Origin: Typha latifolia
Taxonomy: Eukaryota; Streptophyta; Magnoliopsida; Poales; Typhaceae
Assembly: GCA_019914945.1 (NCBI GenBank)
Contig: CM034104.1
Span: 7,380,501-7,444,500, forward strand
Direction: 5' to 3'
Length of the DNA: 64,000 bases
In this document: positions 10,782 to 22,035 of the stretch, piece by piece
Layout: each line of letters starts with the position of its first letter
How positions within the stretch are numbered: the first letter of the stretch is position 1
Made by a program: the position numbers and the translations under genes
The notes under the pieces: model-generated
Databases searched by the model: none
Told to the model about the DNA's origin: nothing
Seen by the model: only the letters and a program-made list of their open reading frames with translations

Positions 10782-11583
10782 TCAAGGTGTAAAATTGGGG
10801 AAGCGATCTATGATATCTAACTCGAGCTCCCAAGTAGAATCGTCAATGGGCTTGCCTAGCCACTCGATCAACACTTCTGTCTCCAATATGGATCCATGGC
10901 ATCTTCTCCTATAGCCTAAGACTCGGACCGATTCAGCTGGGTTATCTTCCTCAATTGGTTCGGGCAAGGTCGAACCCACCACATGATTAGGCTCGATCTG
11001 GGCCTGCAATACCAACACATGGAAAACCGATTGGATCTGTGTTCCTTCAGGTAGGTCCAACTGGTAAGCTACTGGATCGATTCGTTGTAGCACTCGATAC
11101 GGTCTGTAGTACTTGTGATCTAGCTTCTGGTTCAAAATCGGCCTCAATGTGGATTGCCGATACGGTTGAGCTCGAATGAACACCAATTGATCCACCTCAA
11201 ACTCTCGCTCGCGCTGGCCCTTGTCATGAGTTTGCTTCATGTGGTTTTGGCCTGATGCTAGGTGAATCTTGAGCCGTCTCATGGTTTCATCTCGGTCCAT
11301 GAGATCCAAGTCGAGGTCGGTCCGATTCGCCGTCGCGAGTCTATCGTAGGCACGCAAGACAGAGGGAGTGCATCCATAAACCACCTCAAAGGGGGTCATG
11401 CCGATGCTAGAGTGATGAGCTGTATTCTAAGACCACTTGGCCAATGGAAGGAATTTGACCCAATCCCTTGGTCGGTCCGCCACAAAGCAATGTAAGTATT
11501 GCTCTAGTTTGCGATTCACCACCTCAGTTTGGCCATCCATCTTGGGGTGATAAGCTGAACTAAGGTTGACTCGAGTCCCTTGC
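10782..11583 (-). pseudogene. A1 integrase C-terminus and chromodomain
   Basis: The 205-residue frame (11399-10782) starts MTPFEVVYG and runs through the GPY/F-like region (YYRPYRVLQRI, AYQLDLPEGT) to a chromodomain, EVLIEWLGKP..STWELELDII. A chromodomain marks chromoviruses and may steer integration to modified histones. Upstream, [15 protein letters not shown] holds the third catalytic acid. The frame is cut at 11583 by LTR B1 (TSD cttgc) and resumes at 22392. Confidence 0.9.
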
Positions 11584-11896
11584 TGTAATAACCCAAGTAA
11601 GGTAAAAATAATAAAAAAAAAATTATGGGCACGACACGACCGGCCACACTATGGCCGGCCTCGTGCCCATGCAAGCTGCTCACGCAGCTTGCGTGGTGGG
11701 GCGCCACGCACCCGCGGCTGTGGCCAGCTGGCCCCAGCAGGCCCCGGCGCCGCTGCTACCCCTCCTCCACCGCTTTCTCTCTCTCTCTCTGTTTAAATCT
11801 CTCTCTCTCCCCCTCTCGGCCACCCTCTCACTCTACTCTCTCTCTATACCGACACCTTCCCTAGAGCCGCCGCCACTGCCGGTGAGACCTCTCACT

Positions 11897-11959
<63 letters not shown>

Positions 11960-13297
11960 CCCGAGGTCGGGCTCGTCGGAGCCGAGCCGCCGACAAGAGG
12001 TTGGCCGCTAGCTGGCCAGCAGTGGCCGGTGTCGTCCCCGACGGCCCGGGTCTACACCTCCCTCCTCTTCTTCTCTTCTCTCTTTCTTCTTCCTTCTTCT
12101 TCCTTCTTCTTATCTTCTTCTTCTTCCTCAGCTGCTTCTTCTCTTCTTATTTTCTACAACAGTGCTGGGCTCGGCCCAGCACTGTAGCAGGCCAGTGCTG
12201 GGCCAAGCCCAGCACTAGTACTAGTGATCCCTTATTTTTTGTTAATTTTTATTATTTATTATTTTATTTAGGTATTTCTATCTTAATTAATACAAATAGA
12301 TTTAGACATTATTTATGTTAATACATATTCATCATTATGATTATTGTTAATTATAATTAATTAATGATTAATTAGGTTATAAACTATTACACATAAATAT
12401 AGGTAATACTTATATTTATTTAGTTATTTATTTACTTATATGTATATTAGATTAATAGATAGATTTGTAAATTATAATTATTAGATTTATATTCTAATAT
12501 TCTTATGATATACATTTTAAGTAATTCTATTAATTTATTATATATTGTTATTTTTGTAACAAATAAAATACTAGGCTTATGTATTTATTTATTATTTTAT
12601 AAAGTAATTTCTAATTAATCAAGATATTATTATAGTTAGGTTTTCATCTATATTTTATTTTTATTTTTATCTGTAATTAAAAATCTAACTAGTTATGAAG
12701 ATAAGCAGAAATTCTAAAACCTTCTAAATCATCATATATTACATGAACGGATTTTAATCAGATAAACGACTAACATCATACTACTTAAATAATTTTAGAT
12801 TTTAACCCCACTGTTCAAGACCCCGTGGACTTAGCTATCGAGGCTTGATCATTGTCGTAATAACGTGAACGAGTGGTTGTTTGGTAATTGCAGTGTTGGT
12901 GAGTAGTCTTATCCCCTAAACGCCTTTCTCAAATTAGGATATATTATACCTTATGTATATGCATGTTTTGGCCTCCAGCATGATTATATGACTTTATCTA
13001 GAGATGATTACAGTCAAGCATATTTTATCATGCATCTAATAGGTTGATCTGGGATATGAGCACATTGGTGATATATAGAGATCATGAGAGATGATTATAC
13101 TATTATAATGTTATGTCCAGTTGATCTGTAGCATGAGTATTCATGTAATAGATTAGCATGAGTATACATGTGCTAACTACATGATCAGAGACTATATTGC
13201 GTTATTTTTCTCTTGATTCCTATTCCACCTAAATTCCTGCTATGCATTTGACTTGTTTTCGTACTGGAGTAGAGTGTGGTTAGTGTTATATGCTAGA
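11584..13297 (+). repeat. Long LTR B1, left part
   Basis: It starts TGTAATAACCC at 11584, right after the TSD cttgc (11579-11583), and is interrupted at 13297 by gypsy A2 (TSD ctaga, 13293-13297). Its end is at 22391, followed by cttgc again. No PBS or coding sequence was found, so B1 is probably a solo LTR. Order: GC-rich head, a long CT tract, then an AT-rich body. It aligns with B2 in reverse complement. Confidence 0.85.
11902..11956 (+). repeat. CT microsatellite in LTR B1
   Basis: Nearly pure (CT)n of about 55 bp just upstream of GCCCGAGGTCGGGCTC. B2 has the matching GA tracts at 16729-16772 and 16855-16888. The long Ser/Leu-rich frames over this tract are low-complexity artefacts. Confidence 0.9.
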
Positions 13298-13423
13298 TGA
13301 TACGATCACGCCTCTAGCTATGGAGCTCTGATACCAGCTTGATACGATCACGCCTCTGGCTATGGAGCTCTGATACCAGCTTGATACGATCACGCCTCTG
13401 GCAATGGAGCTCTAATACCAGCT
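13298..13423 (-). repeat. Three 42-bp PBS units at the outer end of the A2 3' LTR
   Basis: Units begin TGATACGATC at 13298, 13340 and 13382; the LTR proper starts with the same string at 13424. Each unit holds the complement of TGGTATCAGAGC (the third has one change). The TSD ctaga ends exactly at 13297, so these primer-site copies form the integrated terminus of the 3' LTR, where a PBS never normally occurs. Confidence 0.9.
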
Positions 13424-13976
13424 TGATACGATCTTGCCTTTTTGGTGAAAGGTCGATCTCTTCTAATTCTTGATCTAGACTAGATCTGGCACGAAACTTT
13501 GAAATAAGATCCCGAAATATGCCGCCCTCGGATCGACGTGAAACTTTGATATGTTGTAGCCCCAGAAAAGATCTTTCCAACAAATTAAGTTTCAGATGAA
13601 TCGGAGTTGGGGAACTCGAGATAACGTTCGTTTAGTGGACGAACGTCAGGATGCTCTGTTTTGGATCCGTGGATGGAGGCACGAGATCCTCGGTAATGGT
13701 GGATTGTGGACCGGCCTTAATGTGGTGGCACCGGTGAAAAGTGATGGTGGAAGGGTTGTGGTTGATGGAAGGATTAGGGCAAGTGTTAGATAGATTGGAC
13801 GAAAGGGGAGAAGAGGGCCACCCCTAAGGGACTAGGGTGATTAACCGGACGAGGGAGGTTAGAAGCGGTGTCGTCGGGGATTGAGAGAACGGGAGCGAAG
13901 AAGACGAAGGAGGCAAGGCAAAACTCAATCTCAATAATCAATCCTCAATTTAGTTGCCTACCACATCCTTTTATAG

Positions 13977-16726
13977 TGTAACGCCCCCGCCCGGCACGGC
14001 ACGTGCACGCCCACACACCCACACGGCACGCACGGCGCACGCGACAAGTCGGGCGGGGCCCGTCACGCATAGATACTCTCCTGTGCACATATAATCATGA
14101 CATCATCAAATAAAACCATCACATAATTCATCGCCAAATCCATCGCCAAATAAATCATACTCTTACCTAAATAAACCTGTTAACATATGAATATCAAAGT
14201 CCACAATAATATACACTAGACTGCTACACAATCTGGCAGGGCCCACACAGGCCACAACAAACCATCAAGAAACCATTAAATAACTGATACAAGAGTACAC
14301 TATGATTCGACCTGTATTATACAAATCATCGTCTAATACAAAAGAGTACAAATATCAAATACTGGTATAACTCAATTTCTATATAAACCATCATCTATAC
14401 CATCTCGCATCTATAGCTCACCTCATCATCACTCTAAAATATCTTCTCAAGATATCTCAGGTCGCTATCACGTACCACAAATCTGAGGGATTAGAAAAAA
14501 AATAAAGAGTCATGAGCAAAAGGCTCAGTGAATAGACCTTACCCCGAATCAGTGATGCCAAACAGAGAGTAAATCATGTATTGGATAATATGAATTAGAA
14601 AGCAACATCATGTCATGAATGAGTATATGAATGCATCCTCAATAATACATAATTGAAAAGTAGATAATATGTCATACTGATAACAGTATACAATCCTCGA
14701 CAATGAATAAACAAATCTCCATGTCATATGATCATCATAACTCTCTATCAAATATGATATATGATGCATGCCGACCATGACCATGCGATGATATCAAATG
14801 CAACCATATATGATATATATTGACCACTCAATAATCAGGTATGTCAGATAAAAACGAAATCATATGCATTTCTCAACATCACGATCATCATCGACATCTC
14901 GGTATAATATCATCGTACTAGACCACTGTGCACAGTCAATACTCGGTACCCGGTCTCAACATCATGTCCAAAGGCTCAGAGCATACTCCGCCACCCGCAA
15001 GAGTATCTCTAATATAACCATACCCCGCCACCCACTAGGGTATCAACATCCATCCGGACCGGGCACCCACATAGTTGATAGAAACCTCATGAGGATAACT
15101 CGCCACATATGCCCTGGCGAACGGCATGTGTCCGAATGTCTGCTGCGCACACAGACTAACGACCTCAGACGTAAGGCCAACAGGATCGCGACCATGTCGA
15201 GCGATCAATCATCCACCAAGCGCGTCCTAACCCTCGCGCCCACTCGGATATCCTCACGCTTTCTATCAACTATCCTATCAATCATATTTCATGCTTTCCT
15301 TCTGAATGACAAATCATATGCATATATCCAAAGATGCGATAACAAGTCAATGCATAACAGAATTTAGGTGGAATAGGAATCAAGAGAAAATGATGCAATG
15401 TAGTCTCCAACCGTATCGTCAACACATGCATACTCATGCTAATCTATTACATGCATACTCATGCTACGAGATCAACTCGGTAAACAATCATAACAAAGAG
15501 AATCATCTCGATCCTCTCTATATATATCACCAATGTACTCTTATTCCAAATCAGCATAATCGAATGCATGATAAAATATGCTCGACTATAATCATCTCTA
15601 GATAAAATCATATAATCATGCTGGAGGCCAAAACATGCATATACACAAATATATAATATAACCTAATTTGAGAAAGACGTCTAAGGAATAAGACTACTCA
15701 CAGTCTGATAAGAAGACACGAACCACGCATCTCTCACGTCTGTCACTCAAACATCAACTCATCGTCAGGATCCACGGGGTCTCACATAAGGGGTTCGGGG
15801 TCTGAAAATATTTAAATGATATGATGTTAGCCGTTTATCCCATTTAGAATTCATTGGTGTAAAATATAATAAATTATTTGATTTTATTAAATAACTTGAT
15901 ATACATTATATATATATAATTATGATAAACTTATTCAATTATTTGGCAATTATTACTTTTACTTAACTAGTTACTAATCATACATATATTAATCATTATT
16001 CATAAATACAAATGTAATTATCTGAGCTCAGCATTTTATTGCATAGAAAATAATATATAATAATAATAAGGTGCTAGAAACACATTGTATACTCAAATGT
16101 ATTAAATATATGCATGTATAAGCATACATAAACATTAATAGAAACTTATAAAATTTAATTATTTTTAATAGAACTAACTATATAAAATATAAGATTATTA
16201 TCAATATGATTACATGTATTAATCTAATAAACAGTAGCAAAACTATATATAATCATATGCAAGTACTTATAACTATAATTAATAAATTATTATACTAATA
16301 ATACTTAGCTAATACTTATGTTAGTGAGTATAAATTATCAAAATAATCTATCATCTAGATAACTGATTTACCTATATTTTAGAAACTAAATCATATGATT
16401 AATATAAACAAATTAAAAAGGGAGCAATCCCTTGTCATAGTGCTGGGCTCGGCTAGATCGCAGCATTCTGATCTTGGGCCGAGCCCAGCACTATTGCAGA
16501 AGGGAAAAAAAACTGAGGAAGATGAAGAAGAAAGAAGGAGGAGAAAGAAAGGAAGAAGAAGAAGAAAAGAAGAGAAGAGAAGAAAAGAGAAAGAGGGAAG
16601 AAGGAAGAGGGAGGTGCGGACCGGGCGGGGGGGAGGGCACCTGGCGGTGGTGGCCAGCCCCCGCTGGCCTCCTCTCGCCGCGACTCGGCTCCGACGGGCC
16701 CGAGCCCAAGGTAAGAAAAAAAAAGT

Positions 16727-16776
<50 letters not shown>

Positions 16777-17122
16777 AGAAGAAGAGAGAGGAGGAGAAAG
16801 AGCTCACCGGCGCTCGTGGAGGTGGCGGCGGCGGCAATAGTCCGGCCTCGGCGAGAGAGAGGGAGAGAGAGAGAGAGAGAGAGAGAGAAATTTAAAGAGA
16901 GAGGGAAGGCGGTGGGAGGTTGGCGGTAGCTGCGGCGGCGCTGGGCCCGCCGCTGCCAGACAGCCGCAGCTGGTTGGTTGCGGCGACGCGAGGGGGCGGT
17001 GCGTGGCACCTCTCCCACGCAGCCCCACTGCATGGGCACGAGGCCGGCCACAGTGTGGCCGGCCACGTCGTGCCCATGCAAAAATTAATTTTTTTTTTTT
17101 GGATTGGGATTGGGTTGTTATA
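13977..17122 (-). mobile_element. Solo LTR B2 (about 3.1 kb) with TSD tatag
   Basis: Flanked by tatag (13972-13976, 17123-17127), the remains of the A2 TATA region 'cctttTATAGgct'. The minus strand starts TATAACAACCC (a TG to TA change of TGTAAC) and ends GGGCGTTACA. It has no coding region, PBS or second LTR, so it is a solo LTR. The size and the 'actgagccttttgctcat' phrase (complement near 14520) recall Tekay/Del-type LTRs, by memory only. Confidence 0.88.
16729..16888 (+). repeat. GA microsatellites in B2
   Basis: Two GA runs (about 16729-16772 and 16855-16888) flank a GC-rich stretch; on the minus strand they are CT tracts downstream of a TTTAAA-like element near 16890. The same layout is in B1. 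The Arg/Glu- and Ser/Leu-rich frames here are not genes. Confidence 0.9.
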
Positions 17123-17169
17123 TATAGGCTAACCAACAACTCAAATTAACCCTAAAAACACAATTTTCG

Positions 17170-17420
17170 TCGACCGCGTTCGAACTCGCCCGACCGCGTT
17201 CGAACGCACCGAGTTCGCTCTTCTGGATTTGCGAACGCGATGCAGCGTTCGAACACGCGATCGAACGCGCCTGTTGGTATTTGCGAACGTGATGCAGGCG
17301 TTCACAGTGCGTTCGACCGCACCACGTTCGAACGCACAGTACATTCTCTTCACCACGTTCACAACCCCGTTCACAAACCGCGATCGAACTCACTCCACCC
17401 GCGTTCAAACGCGACTTACA
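17170..17420 (-). promoter_or_regulatory. GCGTTCGAACGC cluster of A2 3' LTR
   Basis: Four TTCGAA cores (near 17179, 17199, 17249, 17328) plus several one-step variants (GTTCAAAC, GATCGAAC, GTTCGACC). It lies upstream of the promoter in minus-strand reading, with B2 inserted at the TATA box itself. Confidence 0.6.
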
Positions 17421-17525
17421 GAAAACTTATTTTAATGGAAATTAAACACTAAAACATGAAATAAAAACACTCCTAAAGTGAATCCATGCTCGAGACGATG
17501 TCGGTGAAGTCCGAATTGTATTAAT

Positions 17526-17540
17526 CTACCACGCTTCCGC
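17526..17540 (-). other. tRNA-iMet-like stretch next to A2 3' LTR
   Basis: The minus strand reads GCGGAAGCGTGGTAG, two bases from the LTR boundary. The first 13 bases are identical to the initiator tRNA-Met D-stem/anticodon-arm region as I recall it. A purine-rich GAGGACAAGG lies just upstream. Confidence 0.5.
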
Positions 17541-17550
17541 AACCTTGTCC

Positions 17551-18252
17551 TCAAGGTTTGAAGTTTGGAAAGCGATGCATGATATCTAACTCTAGCTCCC
17601 AGGTAGACTTGTCAGTAGGTTTGCCCAGCCACTCAATTAGCACTTCAGTCTCTAATCTGGTCCCATGGTGTCTTCTCCTGCGGCCTAATACTCGGACCGG
17701 TTCAGTGGGGCCATCCTCCTCCATTAGTTCGGGTAAGGCCGAACCCACCACATGGTTAGGCCTGATTTGGGCCTTCAATGCTGATACATGGAAGACCGGA
17801 TGTATCCTGGTTCCTTCAGGTAGGTCCAACCGGTAAGCTACTGGACCGATTCGTTGTAGCACTCGGTACGAACCGTAGTACTTGTAACCCAACTTTTGGT
17901 TCAAAATTGGTCTTAATGTGGATTGCCGATACGGTTGAGCTCGAACGAACACCAATTGATCCACCTCAAATTCTCGCTCACGTCGGCCTTTGTCATGAGT
18001 GTGCTTCATGCGGTTTTGGGCTGTGGCTAGGTGAGTCTTGAGTAGTCTCAATGTTTCATCTCGATCAACAAGCTCCAAGTCAAGCTCGGTCCTATCCGCC
18101 GCCGCGAGTCTATCATAGGCACGCAAGACAGGGGGAGTGCGCCCATAAACCGCCTCAAAGGGGGTCATGACGATGCTAGAGTGATGAGTAGTATTGTATG
18201 ACCACTCAGCCCATGGAAGGAATTTGACCCAATCCTTTGGTCGTTCCGTCAC
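17551..18252 (-). pseudogene. A2 integrase C-terminus and chromodomain
   Basis: A 233-residue open frame begins in the integrase core (WVKFLPWAEWSYNT, SIVMTPFEAVYGR), continues through YYGSYRVLQRIGPVAYRL and HVSALKAQI and ends with the chromodomain EVLIEWLGKPTDKSTWELEL. It has no internal stop and is cleaner than A1. One stop separates it from the core frame upstream (about 18253-18258). It is followed at once by the tRNA-like/PPT segment. Confidence 0.92.
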
Positions 18253-18258
18253 AAAGCA

Positions 18259-18921
18259 TCACAAGTATTGCTCCAGTCTGCGATTCACCACCTCGGTTTG
18301 GCCATCCGTCTCGGGGTGATAAGCTGAACTCAGGTTGATTTGAGTCCCTTGCAATCTGAAGAACTCAGACCAAAACTCACTGATGAAGATGCAATCCCGG
18401 TCTGACACGATCGTCCTAGGCATCCCATGCAAGCGTGCCACTTCCCGAACAAAAATTTCAGCAACCCTTTTTGCTGAAAACGGGTGAGACAATGTTATGA
18501 AATGAGCATATTTGCTCAGCCTATACACCACAACAAACACCACCGATTGTCCCCGAACCTCCGGCAGCCCCTCGATGAAGTCCATGGAGATATCCTCCCA
18601 AATACGCTCTGGTATAGGTAGTGGTTGTAGCAGCCCGCTAGGCTTGAGTGCCTCCGATTTGACTCATTGGCAGATTTGACATTCACGCACATACTTCTTC
18701 ACGTCCGTCTTCATCGCTGTCCATGTACAGTTTTGGGCCAGCCGCTTGTAGGTACGTAATACCCCTTCATGCCCTGCTATAGGAGTATCATGGAAGTGTG
18801 CCATCAATAGTCTCCGTAGCTCTTCGTTCCGGGGTACCTTGATTCGCCCGCACTCTAATACTAACCCATCGCGCTCCTCGTGCTCGGGGTGGCTTGAGGA
18901 GTTCTCTCTCAACTCCTCCAT
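18259..18921 (-). pseudogene. A2 integrase zinc-binding and catalytic core
   Basis: Frame 18921-18664 holds the HHCC domain (AHFHDTPIAGHEG, then CQICQ). Frame 18585-18259 holds the core, with the three acids in [17 protein letters not shown] and [19 protein letters not shown] replaces the usual VDRLSK. One stop at about 18663 interrupts. Gypsy order (integrase after RNase H) is kept although RT-RNase H is gone. Confidence 0.9.
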
Positions 18922-19157
18922 GAGTTGGATCAGCTCACTATCCTCTGCACTAGCTCTCTACAGATCTGAGAAGAAAGGAAAGGTGGGCGCCGAGAAAGAA
19001 GCGAGCTCCCTTGCGACCCCTTCATTTGGAAGTTCAAGTAGCGGTTGGCTTCCATCTAGCAGCACTCTCTTGTCATTTCTCCAAAACGTCAATGTGAGGC
19101 TTGTAAAATCAAATGTCACGGGCCCCAAGCTTCGAAGCCATTGGGTCCCCAAAACAA
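18922..19157 (-). pseudogene. Protease/RNase H fusion joint of A2
   Basis: The protease end (GTQWLRSLGPVTFDF, RVLLDGSQP) is followed within about 15 codons by ELASFSAPTFPFFSDL, which matches the end of RNase H seen in A1b (SELAAFSAPKFPLFSHM near 25830). The RT and RNase H, normally several hundred codons, are missing between them. A1 has the same joint at 23060-23115; A2 differs there only by a 24-bp loss between two CAACCG repeats and by point changes. Confidence 0.88.
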
Positions 19158-19581
19158 TATCGGCACCTTACAAGGCCCACGGATAAAGATCCAATGTGAA
19201 AGTTTCGCCTAGCACCTTCAATTCTGCACCTCCACAAATAGAATCCGCTCGCAATGTGGTGCCATCTCCAATCATCACATCGAACCCTTCCGTGGGTTCC
19301 GACTCGAGCCCAATCTTCCTAAGGAGCCTCTTGTCAATGAAGTTGTGGGTGGACCCGGTGTCAATCAACATTCTCACTGTGGTTTTTTTGACTACCCCGT
19401 TCACCCGCAAGGTCTTTGGCGCAGCTGTCCCCGAATAGGCGTGGAGGGAGATTTCGGCTATCATGTCCTCCACGGGTTGCTCCTCAGCTTCTTCTCCTTG
19501 ATGTCCAGCCACATCTGCACCTTCAGCTGCAAACTCGTCCTCCGCTTCCTCCAATCCATCGATTAGCATCACCGATCCCAT
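19158..19581 (-). pseudogene. Gypsy aspartic protease, A2
   Basis: The catalytic motif LIDTGSTHNFID is intact, followed by FDVMIGDGTTLRADSI and ETFTLDLYPWAL. It is preceded by an acidic linker (AEDEFAAEGADVAG) joined to the gag zinc knuckle. Better preserved than the A3 copy, where DTG is DTR. One stop lies near 19168. Confidence 0.88.
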
Positions 19582-20919
19582 CGGTTTAGCGCAGCGATGC
19601 CCGGGTACAAACTTCTCATCACAACGAAAGTATAGGCCCTTGGCTCTTCTTTCTTCTACTTGGGCTGGTGTGAGTGCTCATCCCGGACCTCTAGGTGCAT
19701 ACTTCACATCTTCGGATGGCTTCAAGGGTGCTCGAGGAGGTACCACTGTAGCAGCAACCCTTGGTACTCCGATAGTATTTCTCACCGCTATGTTTGGTTG
19801 AGCTTGATTGCGGCTTCCTTGGCTCATCCAACTCTGTTTCAAGTGTATCTTCATGGCCCTATGTTCGTCTTCCATAAGCACCGCATTTTCGAAGGCCTCC
19901 TTTAAGGTTCTAGGCCTTAAAGCCCTCACATCGGCTTGTATGTCACCCCTCAGCCCGGAGATGAAGGTGCTGCGAATTTGCTGATCCGTCCATGGTGGAT
20001 GACATCGGCTACTAATCCTCTCAAATTCTTCTTGGTATGACCCAACCGTGGTCTTTTGCACCGTCTTTGAGAGGAGAGCATCAAAGTCTTCATATCCCGA
20101 TGCTCCAAATCGCCGTGTGATATCGGCGCAAAATTCAGCCCAAGTTTCGATAGCCTCAGTGGCATTGGCTGCTCAAAACCAATGAAGCGCCGCATCCTCA
20201 AGGTGGAAGCTCGCAAGCGTCACCTTGTACTCTTCCGCCGTTCCTTGGTATGCAATAAATTGCTCCGCCCTATACAACCAATCGATCAGGTCGCCACCTT
20301 TGAACTTGGGGAATTCGAGACGCATGACTTGTCCACGGAAGCCATTGTCTCGTTCCGGATCATGTCCTTGTCTAATCGGGGGAGGATGCACTATGAAGGG
20401 TTGATGATCCCTCCTTCGGTTTTGATTAACTTGCCGTGGTTCCTGATCGTATTGACCCGCCCACGGATCTTGATCTCCAAGGCGGTCTCCATCAAGGCGG
20501 TCTCCATAGCGGTTCACCCGTCGGATGGGTGAACCTGCAACTGGACCTGGTGTAACCATCCTTGCTTGCCTCTGCCCATAGGGTGGTGGTAGCAGCGGCT
20601 CTTGTGGTTGCAAAGGCTGAACCGGTGGTGGTGGGTTCAAGGGGCTGGACTCGCGTCGTGGGGTCGATGGTGCTTTCCCGTTCGCCATTGCTTCCCTTGT
20701 CGCCCGTTGTTCCCGCATCATCTCCATCATCATCTGGTTGTTGATGGCCATTTGCTCCGAAAGAGACCCCAACATGGCTTGAACGCTAGGTTCTTCCATA
20801 TTCTGATTAGATTGGGCAGTTCCACGGGTGGAAGTCCCTGCAATCGTTTCTCCCTCCTCTATTGGGAGAATCTCTTCTTCATCATCTCGCCGTGCAACCA
20901 TGGATCTGGTTGTCGTCAT
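19582..20919 (-). pseudogene. Gypsy gag, A2
   Basis: It starts at the ATG complementary to 20917-20919. The core (LEFPKFKGGDLIDWLYRAEQF, ALHWF, STFISGLRGDIQADVRAL) matches A3. Two stops, at about 20172 and 19680, correspond to CGA codons in A3. The zinc knuckle reads YFRCDEKFVPGHRC: the first Cys is Tyr, as in A1. The same frame is open upstream of the ATG through the primer-site array, because its 42-bp unit is 14 codons. Confidence 0.88.
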
Positions 20920-20946
20920 TGGAAGCGCTTGTCTGAGGAACGGTGG

Positions 20947-21128
20947 CTCTGATACCAGCTTGATACGATCACGCCTCTGGCTATGGAGCTCTGATACCAG
21001 CTTGATACGATCACGCCTCTGGCTATGGAGCTCTGATACCAGCTTGATACGATCACGCCTCTGGCTATGGAGCTCTGATACCAGCTTGATATGATCACGC
21101 CTCTGGCTATGGAGCTTTGATACCAGCT
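20947..21128 (-). promoter_or_regulatory. A2 array of five primer-binding sites
   Basis: Four 42-bp units start (TGATACGATC-type) at 20961, 21003, 21045 and 21087; with the innermost site at 20947-20958 there are five copies of GCTCTGATACCA or a one-base variant, spaced exactly 42 bp. Each complements tRNA-iMet and is followed, in minus-strand reading, by an LTR-end copy GATCGTATCA. The units are almost identical, so the array is recent or homogenised. Confidence 0.92.
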
Positions 21129-22035
21129 TGATACGATCTCGCCATTTTGGTGAAGGGTCGATCTCTTCGAATTCTTGATTTGGACTAGATCTGGCACAGA
21201 AATTTGAAATAATATCCCGAAATATGCCGCCGTCGGATCGACGTGAAACTTTGATATGTTGTAGCACAAGAAAAGAGCTTTCCAAAAAATCAAGTTTCAG
21301 GCGAATCGGAGTTGGGGATCTCGAGATATCGTTCGTTTAGTGAACGAACGTCAGGATCCTCTGTTTATCCATGGATAGAGGCACGAGATCCTAGGTAATG
21401 GTGGATTGTGGACCGGCGTTAATGTGGTGGCACCGGTGAAAAGTGATGGTGGAAGGGTTGTGGTTGATGGAAGGATTAGGGCAAGTGTTGGATAGATTGG
21501 ACGAACGGGGAGAAGAGAGCCACCCCTAAGGGACTAGGGTGATTAGCCGGACGAGGGAGGTTAGAAGTGGCGTCGCCGGGGATTGAGAGAACGGGAGCGA
21601 AGAAGATGAAAGAGGCAAGGCAAAACTCAATCTCAATAATCAATCCTCAATTTGGTTGCCTACCACATCCTTTTATAGGCTAACCACAATTTTCGTCGAC
21701 CGCGTTCGAACTCGCCCGACCGCGTTCGAACGCACCGAGTTCGCTCTTCTAGATTTGCGAACGCGATGCAGGCGTTCGAACGCGCGATCGAACGCGCCTG
21801 TTGGTATTTGCGAACGCGATGCAGGCGTTCACAGTGCGTTCGAACGCACAGTGCATTCTCTTCACCACGTTCACAACCCCGTTCACAAACCGCGTTCGAA
21901 CTCACTCCACCCGCGTTCGAACGCGACTTACAGAAAACTTATTTTAATGGAAATTAAACACTAAAACATGAAATAAAAACACTCCTAAAGTGAATCCATG
22001 CTCGAGACGACATCGGTGAAGTGTGAATTGTATCA
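21129..22035 (-). repeat. A2 5' LTR
   Basis: 907 bp from TGATACGATCTCGCC (inner end) to GAATTGTATCA at 22035, followed by the TSD ctaga. If the terminal units are inherited as in the 3' LTR, the true 5' LTR reaches in to about 21003. Compared with the 3' LTR it lacks a short piece near 21685. The TATA complement is at about 21671-21678. Confidence 0.88.
21697..21925 (-). promoter_or_regulatory. GCGTTCGAACGC cluster of A2 5' LTR
   Basis: Well-preserved cluster with TTCGAA cores near 21704, 21724, 21775, 21838, 21895 and 21916, several as the full 12-mer. It includes 'gttcacaaaccgcgttcga' at 21881, which is shared with copia C3 at 30291 apart from one extra C. Confidence 0.65.

Larger units (their letters stand above)
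13424..17523 (-). repeat. A2 3' LTR (split by B2)
   Basis: LTR sequence covers 13424-13976 and 17128-17523, about 950 bp excluding B2 and one TSD copy. The inner end reads GAATTGTATTA, a decayed form of GTATCA. Order on the minus strand: cluster, TATA region (where B2 landed), leader, then the PBS units at 13298-13423. Confidence 0.88.
13298..22035 (-). mobile_element. Gypsy chromovirus A2 lacking RT-RNase H, with TSD
   Basis: Bounded by the TSD ctaga (13293-13297 and 22036-22040) inside LTR B1. Minus-strand order: 5' LTR, primer-site array, gag, protease, integrase with chromodomain, tRNA-like/PPT segment, 3' LTR. The whole RT-RNase H block is missing at 19005-19052. The 3' LTR is split by B2. 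The intact TSD shows A2 integrated as a unit, so its own transposition is not in doubt. Confidence 0.92.

Noticed and set aside
11651..12187. Long Ser/Leu-rich frame over the CT tract
   Set aside because: Low-complexity translation of a microsatellite in a solo LTR; the mirror frames in B2 (16391-17081) arise the same way.
14864..15605. Frames of 167 and 99 codons in B2
   Set aside because: Inside a TSD-bounded solo LTR, no known motif; the aligned part of B1 does not keep the frames.
13977..17122. B2 as a DNA transposon
   Set aside because: Its ends share TGTAAC/GTTACA, but the 5-bp TSD, LTR-like layout and B1 homology fit a solo LTR.
20947..21128. Regular 42-bp repeat resembling a CRISPR array
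   Set aside because: There are no unique spacers; the whole unit repeats, it contains a tRNA primer site and it sits between an LTR and gag in a plant genome.
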